Shown: positions 1 through 9,544 of the stretch, piece by piece
Layout: each line of letters starts with the position of its first letter
Numbering within the stretch: position 1 is the first letter of the stretch
Assembly (NCBI GenBank): GCA_963851215.1
Contig: CAWKOG010000020.1
Location: forward strand, 620,001-684,000
From: DATKFM01 sp963851215
GTDB lineage: Bacteria > Pseudomonadota > Alphaproteobacteria > Dongiales > Dongiaceae
Length of the DNA stretch: 64,000 nucleotides
Reading direction: 5' to 3'
The notes under the pieces: generated by a model
Databases searched by the model: none
Told to the model about the DNA's origin: nothing
Seen by the model: the letters and a program-made list of their open reading frames with translations, nothing else
Translations under genes and position numbers: made by a program

Positions 1-719
1 TTGGCCGTGGAGGTGCCGCCGACCACGAATAGGGTTTCGTCCGTGCCGAAGATGCGAGCCGAATTGCGCTCGCCTGCGGCGATCGGCCCGGTATGGTCAA
101 GCAGCGAGCCGATCTGCCCGACCGAAACGGATATGTCGGACCGCAGCGTGTTCTCGCCAAAGAACTCGTAGAAGAGTGTCCCAACCGGACTCTTGCGGAA
201 GGCGGTGCCGCCTCCATGGCCCGGCGTATGCCAGGAATAGCTGGCTTGCAGCGTGTATTCCATCAGCGCTTTGAACATCGGCGGCGGCAGACGGTTGAGA
301 TAGAGCTCTGCTGCGCGGACGATCGCGCGGGCCATGAATTCCGCCGAATCCTCAAACAGGCGCATGAAAGCGTTTGCGTGCTTCAGCACGCTGGCCGGCA
401 CGACCTCGGCGGTACGCTCGTCACCGAACAGGAAGATCGGCAGCCTGTCGTTGCGGCTGCGTTTCGCCGCCAGCACCTCTTCCAAAATCTTCCACTGGCC
501 AGGCTTCGCCTCGGCGCCATCGACGGAGATCAGCCAGCAGGATTCGGTGTTGAAGACATTGACCAGCCGCCGCGCGTCCTCGTAGCTGAGGCCGGCAACG
601 ACGCGAAATCCCTCTTTCTCGATCGCGGCCGCTAGCTGCTGCATGCCGCGTCCTGCGGCATTCTTGCCTTCGTAGTCCTCGTCAATGATAGCGATCGGAA
701 ACGCCTTGACGAAATCCAT
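1..719 (-). CDS. Orn/Lys/Arg decarboxylase, class I fold (C-terminal part outside window)
   Basis: This is the first ~239 residues of a PLP-dependent basic amino acid decarboxylase, which releases CO2 from arginine, lysine or ornithine to give agmatine, cadaverine or putrescine. Reading the minus strand from ATG at 719, residues 1-130 form the flavodoxin/receiver-like wing domain (start MDFVKAFPIAIIDEDYEG). The PLP core follows with SYSWHTPGHGGG and, at the window edge, VVGGTSTA, which matches the conserved GTSTAN segment of the family. A strong ribosome site (GGGAGGAAG) sits 5-6 bases before the ATG. The active-site lysine lies beyond the window, so substrate cannot be assigned. Family assignment is firm; arginine versus lysine use is open. 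Confidence 0.9.
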   Translation of the reverse strand, partial: MDFVKAFPIAIIDEDYEGKNAAGRGMQQLAAAIEKEGFRVVAGLSYEDARRLVNVFNTESCWLISVDGAEAKPGQWKILEEVLAAKRSRNDRLPIFLFGDERTAEVVPASVLKHANAFMRLFEDSAEFMARAIVRAAELYLNRLPPPMFKALMEYTLQASYSWHTPGHGGGTAFRKSPVGTLFYEFFGENTLRSDISVSVGQIGSLLDHTGPIAAGERNSARIFGTDETLFVVGGTSTA

Positions 720-1125
720 GCACTTCCTCCCGATGGAACGACCAATCAGGGCGAGACGCTTCTAAACTCTAGTCGGCTTCGAAACCCTGCCCCAGTTGGC
801 CCCAGCCGTCCTCTAATGACAGTACTTTTCCTCTAGTTCCAGTTATTTATTGGCGCATAAGCATCTTCCCACTATTGGACCTTGGTCCAATTGACCCCCG
901 CCCTTGATTGGCCGTAGGGTTTGCGGCTTGCGCCACGTAAAGAAGCTTGTTCTGCCTTGCAGGACCAGCATGGAGTATTGTGCGCGATTGCAATGCTCTC
1001 AGCCATCTTCGCGGTTGCTGCTATCGGCGTGCCTGCAACAATCCGTAACGCAGATTGCGCCTATCAAATAAGCCAGCATCTGCTCTGCAGGAGGTCGCCA
1101 TCGCGCGCAATCGCTTGGCGCCCGA
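720..1125. other. Intergenic region upstream of the decarboxylase
   Basis: A 406-base gap lies between the decarboxylase start and the HdeD-like gene stop. It carries the perfect palindrome listed separately at 874-891. A 94-codon plus-strand frame starting at a TTG (921) has no ribosome site or recognisable product and I do not accept it. Otherwise I see nothing in it. Confidence 0.6.
874..891. promoter_or_regulatory. Palindromic operator-like site (ATTGGACC-TT-GGTCCAAT)
   Basis: Perfect 8-base inverted repeat around a 2-base centre, about 155 bases upstream of the decarboxylase start. Its size and symmetry fit binding by a dimeric regulator (GntR-, TetR- or MarR-like). No regulator gene adjoins it in the window, so the protein that binds it is unknown. 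Confidence 0.45.
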
Positions 1126-1701
1126 TCAATTCGCGCTATGGCCGCGCAGTTTCAGGGAGAACCAAATCAGCAGAATGCCGTAAAGGATCGCATAGGTGCC
1201 GATGACGAACAGCAGCGCCAGCGCGCCCGTTCCCGGCTGGACGACCAGCATCAAGCCGAAGAGCACCGTCAGCGCGCCGCAGGCGACCAGCAGCCATTCG
1301 TTGTCGATTTCCTTGCGCAGCCGGATCGCGCCGATGATCTGCAGGATGCCCGTTACGATTGCCCAGCCGGCGATGAACATCAGCAGCACGATTGCCGTAA
1401 CGCCGGGCATGACGAATGTCAGGATGCCGACCGCGATGCCCAGGAGGCCGACAAGAGCCAGCCACCAGCGCGGAGCCGGTGCGCCGCCCATGACCGCCGC
1501 CGCGACCGAAAACACGCCATCCGCGAGCGCGAATGCGCCATACATCAGGACCAGCGCGGCCACGGATATGCCTGGCCAAACGAAAGTGAGCACGCCGAAC
1601 AGGACCGCACCGACGCCGCGCAGCAGGAGAAGCCACCAGTTTCTTGCGAGCGCCTGCAACAGCAGGCGTGGCGCGGGCGCTACAGCAGATGTGTTCGACA
1701 T
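1126..1701 (-). CDS. HdeD family membrane protein (DUF308)
   Basis: A 191-residue inner-membrane protein. After a short cytoplasmic start (MSNTSAVAPAPRL) come six hydrophobic segments arranged as repeated pairs with the typical TFVWPGISV and TFVMPGVTA turns, characteristic of the HdeD/DUF308 family. E. coli HdeD is linked to acid resistance, but the biochemical role of the family is poorly known. I chose ATG 1701 over an upstream frame start because a GGGAGG ribosome site lies just before it and the fold begins there. An acid-resistance link would fit the amino acid decarboxylase next door, but this is inference from position only. Confidence 0.85.
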   Translation of the reverse strand: MSNTSAVAPAPRLLLQALARNWWLLLLRGVGAVLFGVLTFVWPGISVAALVLMYGAFALADGVFSVAAAVMGGAPAPRWWLALVGLLGIAVGILTFVMPGVTAIVLLMFIAGWAIVTGILQIIGAIRLRKEIDNEWLLVACGALTVLFGLMLVVQPGTGALALLFVIGTYAILYGILLIWFSLKLRGHSAN

Positions 1702-1990
1702 GATGTCCTCCCTGGTCGCCGAAAGGAAACTTATGACAGGCGCGCCATCATTCCATATCTCAATTCCCAATGCGACCAACTTGCGCGATTGAGGCGGCAC
1801 CCGCCGCTAAAGCATTCGTAATCGCCGGCTAGGAGGCCCGGGCAGCCACACCTCCTCCCAAATGGGAGGGGCGTCCCAACCCTAAATCGGCAATAGTCCG
1901 CAGGGGCGGCCTGGCCTTCTGATCCGCCGAATGCCCGCTGATAGACGGCCGCGTGTCCCAAGGGGTGCTCCAGAGCTCAGGACGCACATC

Positions 1991-3412
1991 ATGCCAAGAA
2001 ACATCGTCATATTCTCCGACGGCACGGGACAGCGGGGCGGCCTGTTCTTCGATGAACGGCGCAGCAACATCTACAAGCTCTATCGCGCGACCCGCTGCGG
2101 GCCGGACTCGTCGATCGATCCGGCCGATCAACTGACATTCTATGACCCGGGCATCGGCACCGTTCCCGCCGGAGGCAATATGCTCGGCACGCTCTGGCGG
2201 CGATTTTACAATCTCGTCAGCCAGGCCCTCGGCCTTGGGCTCACGGGCAATATCATCGATTGCTATGCGGCGATCGCCAAACTCTGGCAGCCCGGCGATC
2301 GGATCTTTCTGTTCGGCTTCAGCCGCGGCGCCTACACGATCCGCTGCCTTGGGGCCACGATCGCACTTTGCGGCGTGCCCACCACGAACCACGACGGCGG
2401 GCCGCTCCGGCGCGACATGGCGACGTCGAAGCGGATCGCGAAAGAGGCCGTCAAGCGGGTCTATCTGCATACCAATTCGAGGAAGTACGAGGGGGCAACT
2501 GCCAAGCAGAAGCAGTGGCTCGATCAGCGCCTCGAACTGGCCAGGCGCTTTCGTGCAAGACACGGATCGGGAGATCCCGAAGGACCCAACGAGTATCCCT
2601 ATTTCATCGGCGTGTTCGACACCGTGGCTTCGCTCGCCAATCCCGTGGCCATCGTGATTCTTACTGTATTGGCGGCGCTTGCAGTCATTCCTTCAGGTCT
2701 TCTGCTCTGGTACCTGTTGCCCAGCCCCTGGCATTTGACCGTCTGGTGGGCGTGGCCGCTTGTCCTCACCGCCCTGACAGCGCTGATTGCGATTTCGAGC
2801 AGTCTCTGGATGCGGGTGAAGATCGAGGTCGGTCTGACGCCGAGACCCTGGTGGCGCCTGTTTCACTTCGCGGAAGCGAGGATGAAATTCTACGACACGG
2901 GCCTCAACAAGAACGTCGGCTATGCCCGGCACGCGCTTTCGATCGACGAGGGCAGAACGTCGTTCGAGCGCGTCAAATGGGGCGAGCCGGGCGAATGGCG
3001 CGATACCGGCCGGGGAAACCCGAGATGGTTCGAGCAGCTGTGGTTTGCCGGAAATCATTCCGACATTGGCGGCAGTTACCCTGAGGACAAGTCGCGCCTG
3101 TCCGACATCACGCTCAAATGGATGCGGGACGCCGCCATGCGGGTCGGCTTGAACATTGACCCTTCTGTCCTAAGGCTGCACCCCGATCCCACCGGCCCCC
3201 TGCATGATGAAACCCGGAGCGGCATATTCCGCTATGCCGGCCATGGGCCCCGGCAAATCGGCCACAAGTTTCCCCTCCACGAATCCGTAATCAGGCGATT
3301 CGAAGCGCAGAGTGTCCTGCAGTACAACTCCGTCTGTGAATACCGGCCCGAGAATCTCAGGGATCATGATCAGTTGAAGCGTTTCTACGCCGCCGCCGGC
3401 GAAGATCCGTGA
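1991..3412 (+). CDS. DUF2235 alpha/beta-hydrolase with two membrane segments
   Basis: A 473-residue protein of the DUF2235 family, which includes the Tle1 type VI phospholipase effectors and many proteins of unknown role. The nucleophile motif GFSRG is at residues 109-113 (Ser111). Probable acid Asp210 is in GVFDTV, and His356 in the motif FAGNHSDIGG completes the triad. Two strongly hydrophobic stretches (about 217-243 and 250-274) lie between the Asp and His motifs, so the protein is probably membrane-anchored. ATG 1991 has an AGGA nine bases upstream and starts directly at the strand MPRNIVIFSDGTG. No type VI genes, immunity gene or PAAR/VgrG partner is nearby, so an effector role is not supported; a membrane lipase or esterase is possible. 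Confidence 0.8.
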   Translation: MPRNIVIFSDGTGQRGGLFFDERRSNIYKLYRATRCGPDSSIDPADQLTFYDPGIGTVPAGGNMLGTLWRRFYNLVSQALGLGLTGNIIDCYAAIAKLWQPGDRIFLFGFSRGAYTIRCLGATIALCGVPTTNHDGGPLRRDMATSKRIAKEAVKRVYLHTNSRKYEGATAKQKQWLDQRLELARRFRARHGSGDPEGPNEYPYFIGVFDTVASLANPVAIVILTVLAALAVIPSGLLLWYLLPSPWHLTVWWAWPLVLTALTALIAISSSLWMRVKIEVGLTPRPWWRLFHFAEARMKFYDTGLNKNVGYARHALSIDEGRTSFERVKWGEPGEWRDTGRGNPRWFEQLWFAGNHSDIGGSYPEDKSRLSDITLKWMRDAAMRVGLNIDPSVLRLHPDPTGPLHDETRSGIFRYAGHGPRQIGHKFPLHESVIRRFEAQSVLQYNSVCEYRPENLRDHDQLKRFYAAAGEDP

Positions 3413-3462
3413 CGGGCGGCGGTATTCGGTCAACGGGCTCCCCCATTTGAGCCACTTCATCT

Positions 3463-3551
3463 TGGTGCCCGCTGCCGGACTCGAACCGGCATGGCCGTTG
3501 CCAGCCAAGGGATTTTAAGTCCCTTGCGTCTACCAGTTTCGCCAAGCGGGC
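3463..3551 (-). tRNA. tRNA-Leu (anticodon TAA)
   Basis: An 89-base tRNA including encoded CCA. The 7-bp acceptor stem (GCCCGCT with AGCGGGC), the T arm containing GGTTCGAGTCC, a long variable arm typical of class II tRNAs and the anticodon loop CTTAAAA are all visible on the minus strand. It reads UUA codons, rare in a GC-rich genome. Confidence 0.95.
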
Positions 3552-3627
3552 CTGCTTTCCGATGGTAGGCGCGTCAAAGTAACTTGCCGGGCAATGCAGG
3601 GGCAACCAGGGCAATCCCGGCCGCGGC

Positions 3628-4402
3628 CTAGTCCGGCAACTCGCCATCGACCGGCTCGGCGCCGAGCGAACGGATCAGGTCTTGGAGCTGCCCGGCGGCG
3701 GCATCGATTCGCGCCCGGTCCGTGCCCTTGATGACGAAGCTGGCGCCATAGCGTTGCCGCCGGAAGAAAGGATAGCTGCCGATATCCAGATCCGGATAGG
3801 CCGCCTGCAGCTCGCCGAGGCCCTGGGCGATCACGCCCTCGCCGATATGACCGCTGACGGTGCGGGAGTGGATCGGCGCCCCATGGCTGAGGCCCGGGGC
3901 GACGCCCTCGAACATCGACTGCATGATCTTCGGCACGCCGGCCATCACATAGACATTGCCGATGCGATAACCCGGCGCGGCGCTGACAGGATTTTCGATC
4001 AGCACGGCGCCGTCGGGCGTGTTGGCCATGCGCAGGCGCGCCTCGTTGAGCATGCCCGGTTCGTAGTGGCGTTCCAGAAATCTTCAGTGCCTCGGGATGG
4101 CGGATCAGCGGCACGCCAAAGGCCCGGGCGATGCATTCCGAGGTGATGTCGTCATGGGTCGGCCCGATGCCGCCCGTGGTGAAGACGTAATCGTAGCGGG
4201 CGCGCAGCACATTGACCGCGCCGATGATTTCGTCCGGGATATCGGCGACGACCCGCGCTTCGCAGAGTTTGATCCCCAGCGCGGCCATGCGCTTGGCCAG
4301 ATAGTTGAGGTTCACGTCCTGCGTGCGGCCCGACAGGATCTCGTTGCCGATGATCAGCACAGCCGCCGTAACGGTCGAGCCGGGGTCTGCCGCTGTGGAC
4401 AT
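3628..4402 (-). pseudogene. CinA/MoaB-fold molybdopterin-binding protein (one frameshift)
   Basis: About 257 residues if corrected. The N-terminal half has the MoCF/MoaB-like fold of CinA proteins: VLIIGNEILSGRTQDVN near residue 15 and FTTGGIGPTHDDIT around residue 76. The second half (MLNEARLRMANTPDGAVLIEN onward) is in another frame. The break is at 4077-4081, in a short A run: removing one base gives KILERHYEPGMLNE, the expected continuation. The family lies near nucleotide or cofactor metabolism (some CinA proteins are NMN deamidases or ADP-ribose pyrophosphatases), but this short form lacks the C-terminal deamidase domain. It starts 17 bases after the upstream lipoprotein gene stops. I believe the shift is a sequence error rather than a decayed gene. 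Confidence 0.8.
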
Positions 4403-4419
4403 GGGCGGTGCGGCGCCGG

Positions 4420-4767
4420 TCAGTTCTGCGGTAGCACGTAGCCGCGGCCGCGCATGCAATCGTTCACGATCTCGCGGTAGCGTTGCTCATGGCTGTAGGC
4501 ATCCATGTTGGCCTGCAGGTCCGGGGCGGCGTTGGCGCCGCTGCCGGTGTCATGGGTCGACTCGATCGACTGGTCGATCCGTGCGTCGCGCTCCAGCACG
4601 GCATTCGCCTGGGTGCGGCAGGCGCGCAAGTCTGCGGAAGTCTGCTCTTCTGTCGTCTTCGACCGCTCCCACTTTGTCGCCGCGGGATCGTCTTGCAGAC
4701 CGAAATCGAACGCATCGCAGGCGGACAAGGAAAGAAGCAGCGCGCACGCGCCAACCCAACGCATCAT
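4420..4767 (-). CDS. Small predicted lipoprotein
   Basis: A 115-residue protein starting MMRWVGACALLLSLSAC. The hydrophobic stretch ends in the lipobox LSAC, so Cys17 should be lipidated by the signal peptidase II route and the protein exported to the periplasm. The mature part is polar, with four Cys overall (two pairs possible: RACRTQ and NDCMRG) and no known domain. It directly precedes the CinA-like gene on the same strand. The function is not recognisable. Confidence 0.7.
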   Translation of the reverse strand: MMRWVGACALLLSLSACDAFDFGLQDDPAATKWERSKTTEEQTSADLRACRTQANAVLERDARIDQSIESTHDTGSGANAAPDLQANMDAYSHEQRYREIVNDCMRGRGYVLPQN

Positions 4768-4866
4768 GACATACCCGGAAATTCAGTGGCTGTTGGCGGC
4801 AAGATGCGCTGCGAAGCCGCGATTTGCAACGGCGTCCTAAGCAGCGGCGGCGGCGTCAGAACCCTG

Positions 4867-5961
4867 CTAAACGGCCAGCTTCAGCAGATCATGTCCGGTG
4901 ACCAGCACCAGCAAGCCCAGGAGAGCGCAAAGTCCGCCGATCGAGCAGACCTTGACGACCCGGGGGCTCAAGGGCTTCCCGCGCATGACTTCGATGCCCA
5001 TGAACACCAGATGTCCGCCGTCGAGCACGGAAATCGGCAGCAGATTCACGACGCCGACATTGATCGACAGCAGCGCCATCAGCATCACCAGTCCCAGAAA
5101 TCCGAAGGCGTGCATTGTGTCGCCGCTGACGCCGGCAATGCTGATGGGGCCGGCAAGGTCGGTGAGCGGCCGCTCACCCGTGGCAATCTCCACCAGACCA
5201 ACAGCGTTGCCTTCAATGAAGCCCAGCGTGCGCTCGATTCCGGTGCTCATCGCGGGAAGTGGATTGGCAAGCGTCCAGACAAAGCCGGTCGTCTCCACGC
5301 CGATATCGACCAGCACGCTCCCGGTCTCGTCGATCGCGTAGCCCGACAGCGTCAATGTCTCCGCCGATCCGCCGCGGATCACGCCGAGCACAGCGTCCGC
5401 GCCGGAGGCCGCCCGCAACTGCAGCGCCAGCATGACCGCGTTGTCGACTTCGATACCGTTCATGCTGACGATGCGGTCCGCCGGCATCAGCCCGGCATGG
5501 GCCGCCGGGCTGCCGGCCTCCACATTGGCGATGACGGCGGCGGGCGGCATCAAGTCACGGCTGTAGAGAAAGCCCGAGATCAGCAGCAAACCGAAGATGA
5601 TATTGATCAGCGGTCCGGCCACCACCACCGCCGCCCGGTGCGACACCGGCCGGAAGCTGTAGGCCCACTTGCGCTCCATGGCGCTGAGCGGACGCATGTG
5701 GCCCGAGGAGTCCCGCGTCTGGTCGCCCTCGCCGAACATCTTCACATAGCCGCCCAGCGGCAGCAGGCAGAGCTTGAAGCGGGTGCCATAGCGGTCGACC
5801 CAGCCGAACAGCTCCGGCCCGAAGCCCATGGCGAACGCCTCGACCTTGATTCCAAGGCGCCGGGCGACCCAGAAATGTCCCCACTCATGCACGACGATGA
5901 TCACGAAGATCACCGCCAGGAACGGCAGGGTATAGAGGAGGGCGGTACCGGCGAGGGCCAT
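4867..5961 (-). CDS. rseP: Site-2 membrane metalloprotease RseP
   Basis: A 364-residue zinc protease that cuts transmembrane segments, typically anti-sigma factors after a first cut, and signal-peptide remnants. The HExxH motif HEWGH is at residues 25-29 inside the first membrane helix. A single PDZ domain follows around 125-200, and the third zinc ligand motif LDGGH is at 313-317 near the C-terminal helices. A GGAG ribosome site precedes ATG 5961. In many relatives this gene follows dxr and precedes bamA; here neither neighbour is present and the gene stands alone, facing sfsA divergently. Confidence 0.95.
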   Translation of the reverse strand: MALAGTALLYTLPFLAVIFVIIVVHEWGHFWVARRLGIKVEAFAMGFGPELFGWVDRYGTRFKLCLLPLGGYVKMFGEGDQTRDSSGHMRPLSAMERKWAYSFRPVSHRAAVVVAGPLINIIFGLLLISGFLYSRDLMPPAAVIANVEAGSPAAHAGLMPADRIVSMNGIEVDNAVMLALQLRAASGADAVLGVIRGGSAETLTLSGYAIDETGSVLVDIGVETTGFVWTLANPLPAMSTGIERTLGFIEGNAVGLVEIATGERPLTDLAGPISIAGVSGDTMHAFGFLGLVMLMALLSINVGVVNLLPISVLDGGHLVFMGIEVMRGKPLSPRVVKVCSIGGLCALLGLLVLVTGHDLLKLAV

Positions 5962-6155
5962 TGGCGAACTCCGTAAAAAGCTTCCTTCCTGGCCTCGACT
6001 GTAGAGTTAAAAAACGGTAAATGACAAGAGGGAATCATCCTTAAGTCATTGAAATCATATCGTTAAACAACATGGTTAAGATCCCGATGAATCTTCGTAA
6101 AAATTCCCGGAAGCGGTCATATTCCGCTGCCTGGCTCGGCAGTTAGCGGCCGGTC

Positions 6156-6851
6156 ATGAAGTTTAATCAGCCGCTGCGCCCGGCGAGGCTCCTTAAAAGG
6201 TACAAGCGATTTCTCGCCGATGTGATCCTGGACGACGGCCGCCAGGTCACCGTGCATTGCCCCAATCCCGGCTCGATGATGGGCCTGAGCGATCCTGATT
6301 CAGAAGTCTGGCTGTCCCCCGCGCCGCCGGGACGCAAGCTGCCCTTCGGCTGGGAATTGGTGCGGGTCGGCACGCATCTGGTCGGCATCAATACCGCCTG
6401 GCCGAACCGGCTGACCGAAGAGGCGCTCGCAGCCGGGCGGATCGAGGCGCTCAGCGGATATGCAGCGCGCCGCCGGGAAGTGGCCTATGGCGAGAACTCA
6501 CGCATCGATCTGCTGCTGGAATCGCCGGAACGTCCGCGTTGCTATGTCGAGGTCAAGAACGTGCATCTGAAGCGCCGGGCCGGCGCGGAATTTCCGGACT
6601 GCGTGACCCAGCGTGGCGCGAAGCATCTGCAGGAGCTGAGCGCCATGGTGAAAGCGGGGCACCGCGCGGTCATGCTTTACGTCGTGCAGCGCACGGACTG
6701 TGACAGTTTTGCTCTCGCCGAAGACATCGATCCCGCCTATGCCGCTGCCTTTGACAGCGCCCGGCGCGCCGGCGTGGAGATGCTGTGCTACCGCTGCGAC
6801 ATCACGCGCGAAGGAATCGAGATAACCGAACCGCTGCCGATCACGCGCTGA
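6156..6851 (+). CDS. sfsA: SfsA family DNA/RNA-binding protein
   Basis: A 231-residue protein collinear over its full length with SfsA (sugar fermentation stimulation protein). It shows the N-terminal OB-like part with VHCPNPGSMMGL and the nuclease-like core with ENSRIDLLLE and CYVEVKNVHLK. E. coli SfsA binds DNA and affects maltose metabolism; the true activity is unsettled, although the D...E-x-K pattern resembles restriction-endonuclease folds. It starts 194 bases from rseP, in the opposite direction. Confidence 0.92.
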   Translation: MKFNQPLRPARLLKRYKRFLADVILDDGRQVTVHCPNPGSMMGLSDPDSEVWLSPAPPGRKLPFGWELVRVGTHLVGINTAWPNRLTEEALAAGRIEALSGYAARRREVAYGENSRIDLLLESPERPRCYVEVKNVHLKRRAGAEFPDCVTQRGAKHLQELSAMVKAGHRAVMLYVVQRTDCDSFALAEDIDPAYAAAFDSARRAGVEMLCYRCDITREGIEITEPLPITR

Positions 6852-6971
6852 GGCCGGGGCCGGCTGCGCCGAGTTGCGCCGAAGCCTCTCAGCGCCTATC
6901 TGATCCCAGACGTCATCGCGGCCTGCAGGCTCCCCATCGGCCGTCATTATCACTTAATTGAGGTGATCTTC

Positions 6972-8773
6972 ATGAATCCGTTTCGCGTGCTGCGCAAGAT
7001 CGTGGTGGGCCTGCTCGCCATCGTCGGCGCTTTTGTTGTCGTGCTCGTCATCGCCGGATTGTGGCTCGGCAGCCTGGGGCCGAAACCGAAGCCGGTGCCC
7101 GCCAAGGATGTGGTGCTGACGCTGGAATTGGGCGCGCCGATCCCCGATCGAAGCGGCGGCAGCCCCCTGCCCTTCGGCGCCTTCAGCCGGGGCGCGACGT
7201 TGCGCGACCTCGTCACCGGCCTCGAGACGGCGGCCGGCGACGATCGCGTGAAGGGTCTTGTCGCCCATGTCGGCAGCGGTTCGCTCAACATGGCCTATGC
7301 CCAGGAAATTCGCGACGCGGTGAAGGCTTTCCGCGCCAAGGGCAAGTTCGCAGTGGCATTCGCCGAAACCTTCGGCGAGGCGGGCGACGGCAACACGCAC
7401 TATTATCTCGCGACAGCGTTCGAGGAAATCTGGCTGCAGCCCTCGGGCGACGTGAATCTGGTGGGCTTCTCCCTGGAGCAGCCCTTCATGGTCGACACGC
7501 TGAATCTCATCGGCGTTACGGTGCAGATCGATCAGCGGCAGGAGTACAAGGGACTCGCCGATCCCTTCACCAAATCCTCCATGCCGGCACCGATCCGCGA
7601 GAACCTGCAGCGGCTGGTCAATTCCTGGCTCGGGCAGGTGGCGCAGGGCATGGCGGAGCGCGGCAAGTTCGACGCCGACGCCGCGCGCAGCCTGGTCCAT
7701 CGCGGGCCGTTCCTGGCCAGCCAGGCGCAAGCGGAAAAACTGATCGACAAGATCGGCTATTGGAACGATCTGGCCAAGGCGGTGAACGACCGTGCGGGCA
7801 AGGATGCGTCCTGGTTCTCGCTGGACGACTATGCCGCCAATATTGCCGCGCCCGGCGACGATGCCCCTCGCATCGCCCTGGTCTACGGCATCGGCGCCGT
7901 GCAGCTCAGCACCGGCGAAGGCGATGGACTTTCGGGCCGGCGGCCATGGAGTCGTCGGCGGTGGCCAAGGCGATCCGCGATGCCGTGGACGATACAGGTG
8001 TGCGCGCGATCATCTTCCGGGTCGACAGCCCGGGCGGCTCCTATGTCGCCTCCGACACGATCTGGAGCGAAGTGCAGCGCGCCCGTGACCTCGGAAAGCC
8101 GGTGATCGTCTCCATGGGCGAAATGGCCGCTTCGGGCGGCTACTTCGTCTCGGCACCCGCGACCAAGATCGTCGCGCAGCCCGGGACGATCACAGGTTCG
8201 ATCGGCGTCGCCGGCGGCAAGGTGGTCTTTGCCGGCCTCTGGAACACGCTCCGGCTGAACTGGGATGGCGTCAAAGCCGGCGCCAATGCCGACATGGAGA
8301 GTCCGCACCGGATGTTCAGCAACGACGGCTGGGCAAGGATGCAAGAGGGCCTCGACCGGGTCTACGCCGATTTCACGCAGAAGGTCGCCGCCGGCCGCAA
8401 ACTGCCGATCGAGAAGGTCCAGGACGTGGCCAAGGGCCAGGTCTGGACCGGCAGCGACGCGCGTGATCGCGGCCTCGTTGACGAACTCGGCGGCTACAGT
8501 GTCGCGATCCGCCTCGCGCGGGAAGCGGCGAAAATTCCGCCGGAGCGTCAGGTCAGCGTTGAGGAGTTTCCACCGCCGGAGAATCCGCTGGAGAAGCTGT
8601 TCGAGCAGGCGATGGCCAGCGGCCAGATGCGGCATGTGGAGGCGCAGCGGCTGGAAACCCTGTTGCGCCTCGCCGACTGGCTGGAGCCTGTGGCGGCCGT
8701 GATCGCGCCGTTCGAAGGCGCGGCCGTCACAACGCCGCAGCTCATCTCGCCGGTGCAATCGATCGGCAACTGA
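6972..8773 (+). pseudogene. sppA: SppA signal peptide peptidase, 67-kDa type (one frameshift)
   Basis: About 600 residues when joined, the length of two-domain SppA. The N-terminal helix (VLRKIVVGLLAIVGAFVVVLVIAGLWL) anchors it in the inner membrane, where it degrades cleaved signal peptides using a Ser/Lys dyad. The first half ends with the inactive SppA domain. The second half carries FRVDSPGGSYVASD and GEMAASGGYFVSAPA, the latter with the nucleophile Ser. The two halves are in different frames; the break is at 7933-7940 in a GGG/CC run, where one missing base restores SGPAAMES. ATG 6972 is preceded by GAGG seven bases upstream, better than the GTG at 6963. Sequence error is the likelier explanation. 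Confidence 0.85.
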
Positions 8774-8782
8774 GACCGGCGG

Positions 8783-9544
8783 CTAGGCGTTTCTGCGGCC
8801 GCAGATCAGGAACTCCTTGTTTCCCTCGGCACCGGTGATCGGGCTCTCCGTGAGTCCGCTCACCGTCCAGCCCGGCTGCGCCGCGAGCCAGGCGGAAATG
8901 CGGGCGCAGACCTCTTCATGCAAGGCGGGATCGCGCACGATGCCGCCTTTGCCCACGCGCGACGGGCCGACCTCGAATTGCGGCTTGATCAGCGCCAGCA
9001 ATACCGCCCCCGGCGCGGCGAAAGACATCGGTGTCGGCAGCACGGTCTCCAGTCCGATGAAGCTCGCGTCGCAGACGATCACATCGATCTCGTCCGGCAC
9101 TTGGGAGCGCGTCAGATGCCGCGCATTCACCCGCTCCAGCACCGTCACCCGCGGATCCTGACGCAACTTCCAGGCCAACTGCCCCTGCCCGACATCGACG
9201 GCATAGACCTTCGCCGCCCCGCCAGCGAGCAGCACATCGGTGAAGCCGCCGGTGGAAGCGCCCACATCCAGGCAGATCTTGCCGCTGACATCGACATCGA
9301 AAGCTTTCAGCGCATGGGCCAGTTTCAGCCCGCCGCGGGACACCCAGGGATGATCCTGGCCGCGCACTTCCACGGCGCGATCACCGGCGATGTTCATGCC
9401 CGGCTTGTCCAGACGCTGGCCGTTGCCGTCGAACACCTTGCCCGCAATGATCAGGGCCTGCGCCTTGGTGCGCGTCTCCGCCAGCCCGCGCTCCACCAGC
9501 AGCGCATCCAGCCGCTGCCGCCGCGGCTTGTCGTCAGCGGTCAT
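8783..9544 (-). CDS. tlyA: TlyA family rRNA (cytidine-2'-O)-methyltransferase
   Basis: A 253-residue protein with an N-terminal S4 RNA-binding domain (about 10-70, RLDALLVERGLAETRTKAQ) and a C-terminal FtsJ-like methyltransferase fold. The SAM-binding motif is CLDVGASTGGFTD at 91-103 and the catalytic Lys lies in LIKPQFEVG. TlyA proteins methylate ribosomal RNA; some were first described as haemolysins. Its ATG overlaps the MATE gene's stop (ATGA), so the two are translationally coupled. In related alphaproteobacteria tlyA usually follows dxs directly; here the exporter intervenes. Confidence 0.92.
   Translation of the reverse strand: MTADDKPRRQRLDALLVERGLAETRTKAQALIIAGKVFDGNGQRLDKPGMNIAGDRAVEVRGQDHPWVSRGGLKLAHALKAFDVDVSGKICLDVGASTGGFTDVLLAGGAAKVYAVDVGQGQLAWKLRQDPRVTVLERVNARHLTRSQVPDEIDVIVCDASFIGLETVLPTPMSFAAPGAVLLALIKPQFEVGPSRVGKGGIVRDPALHEEVCARISAWLAAQPGWTVSGLTESPITGAEGNKEFLICGRRNA

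Noticed and set aside
921..1205. A 94-codon plus-strand frame starting at TTG 921
   Set aside because: It lacks a ribosome site and recognisable domain, and its end overlaps the HdeD-like gene on the other strand.
1854..1869. Palindrome CCTCCCA-AA-TGGGAGG between the HdeD-like and DUF2235 genes
   Set aside because: It could be an operator, but the arms are short and of simple composition, similar to chance purine/pyrimidine runs here; not strong enough to list as a site.
1991..3412. Type VI effector-immunity pair for the DUF2235 protein
   Set aside because: There is no adjacent lipoprotein or ankyrin/TPR immunity gene on the same strand, nor any VgrG, PAAR or Hcp. The lipoprotein at 4.4-4.8 kb is on the opposite strand beyond a tRNA.
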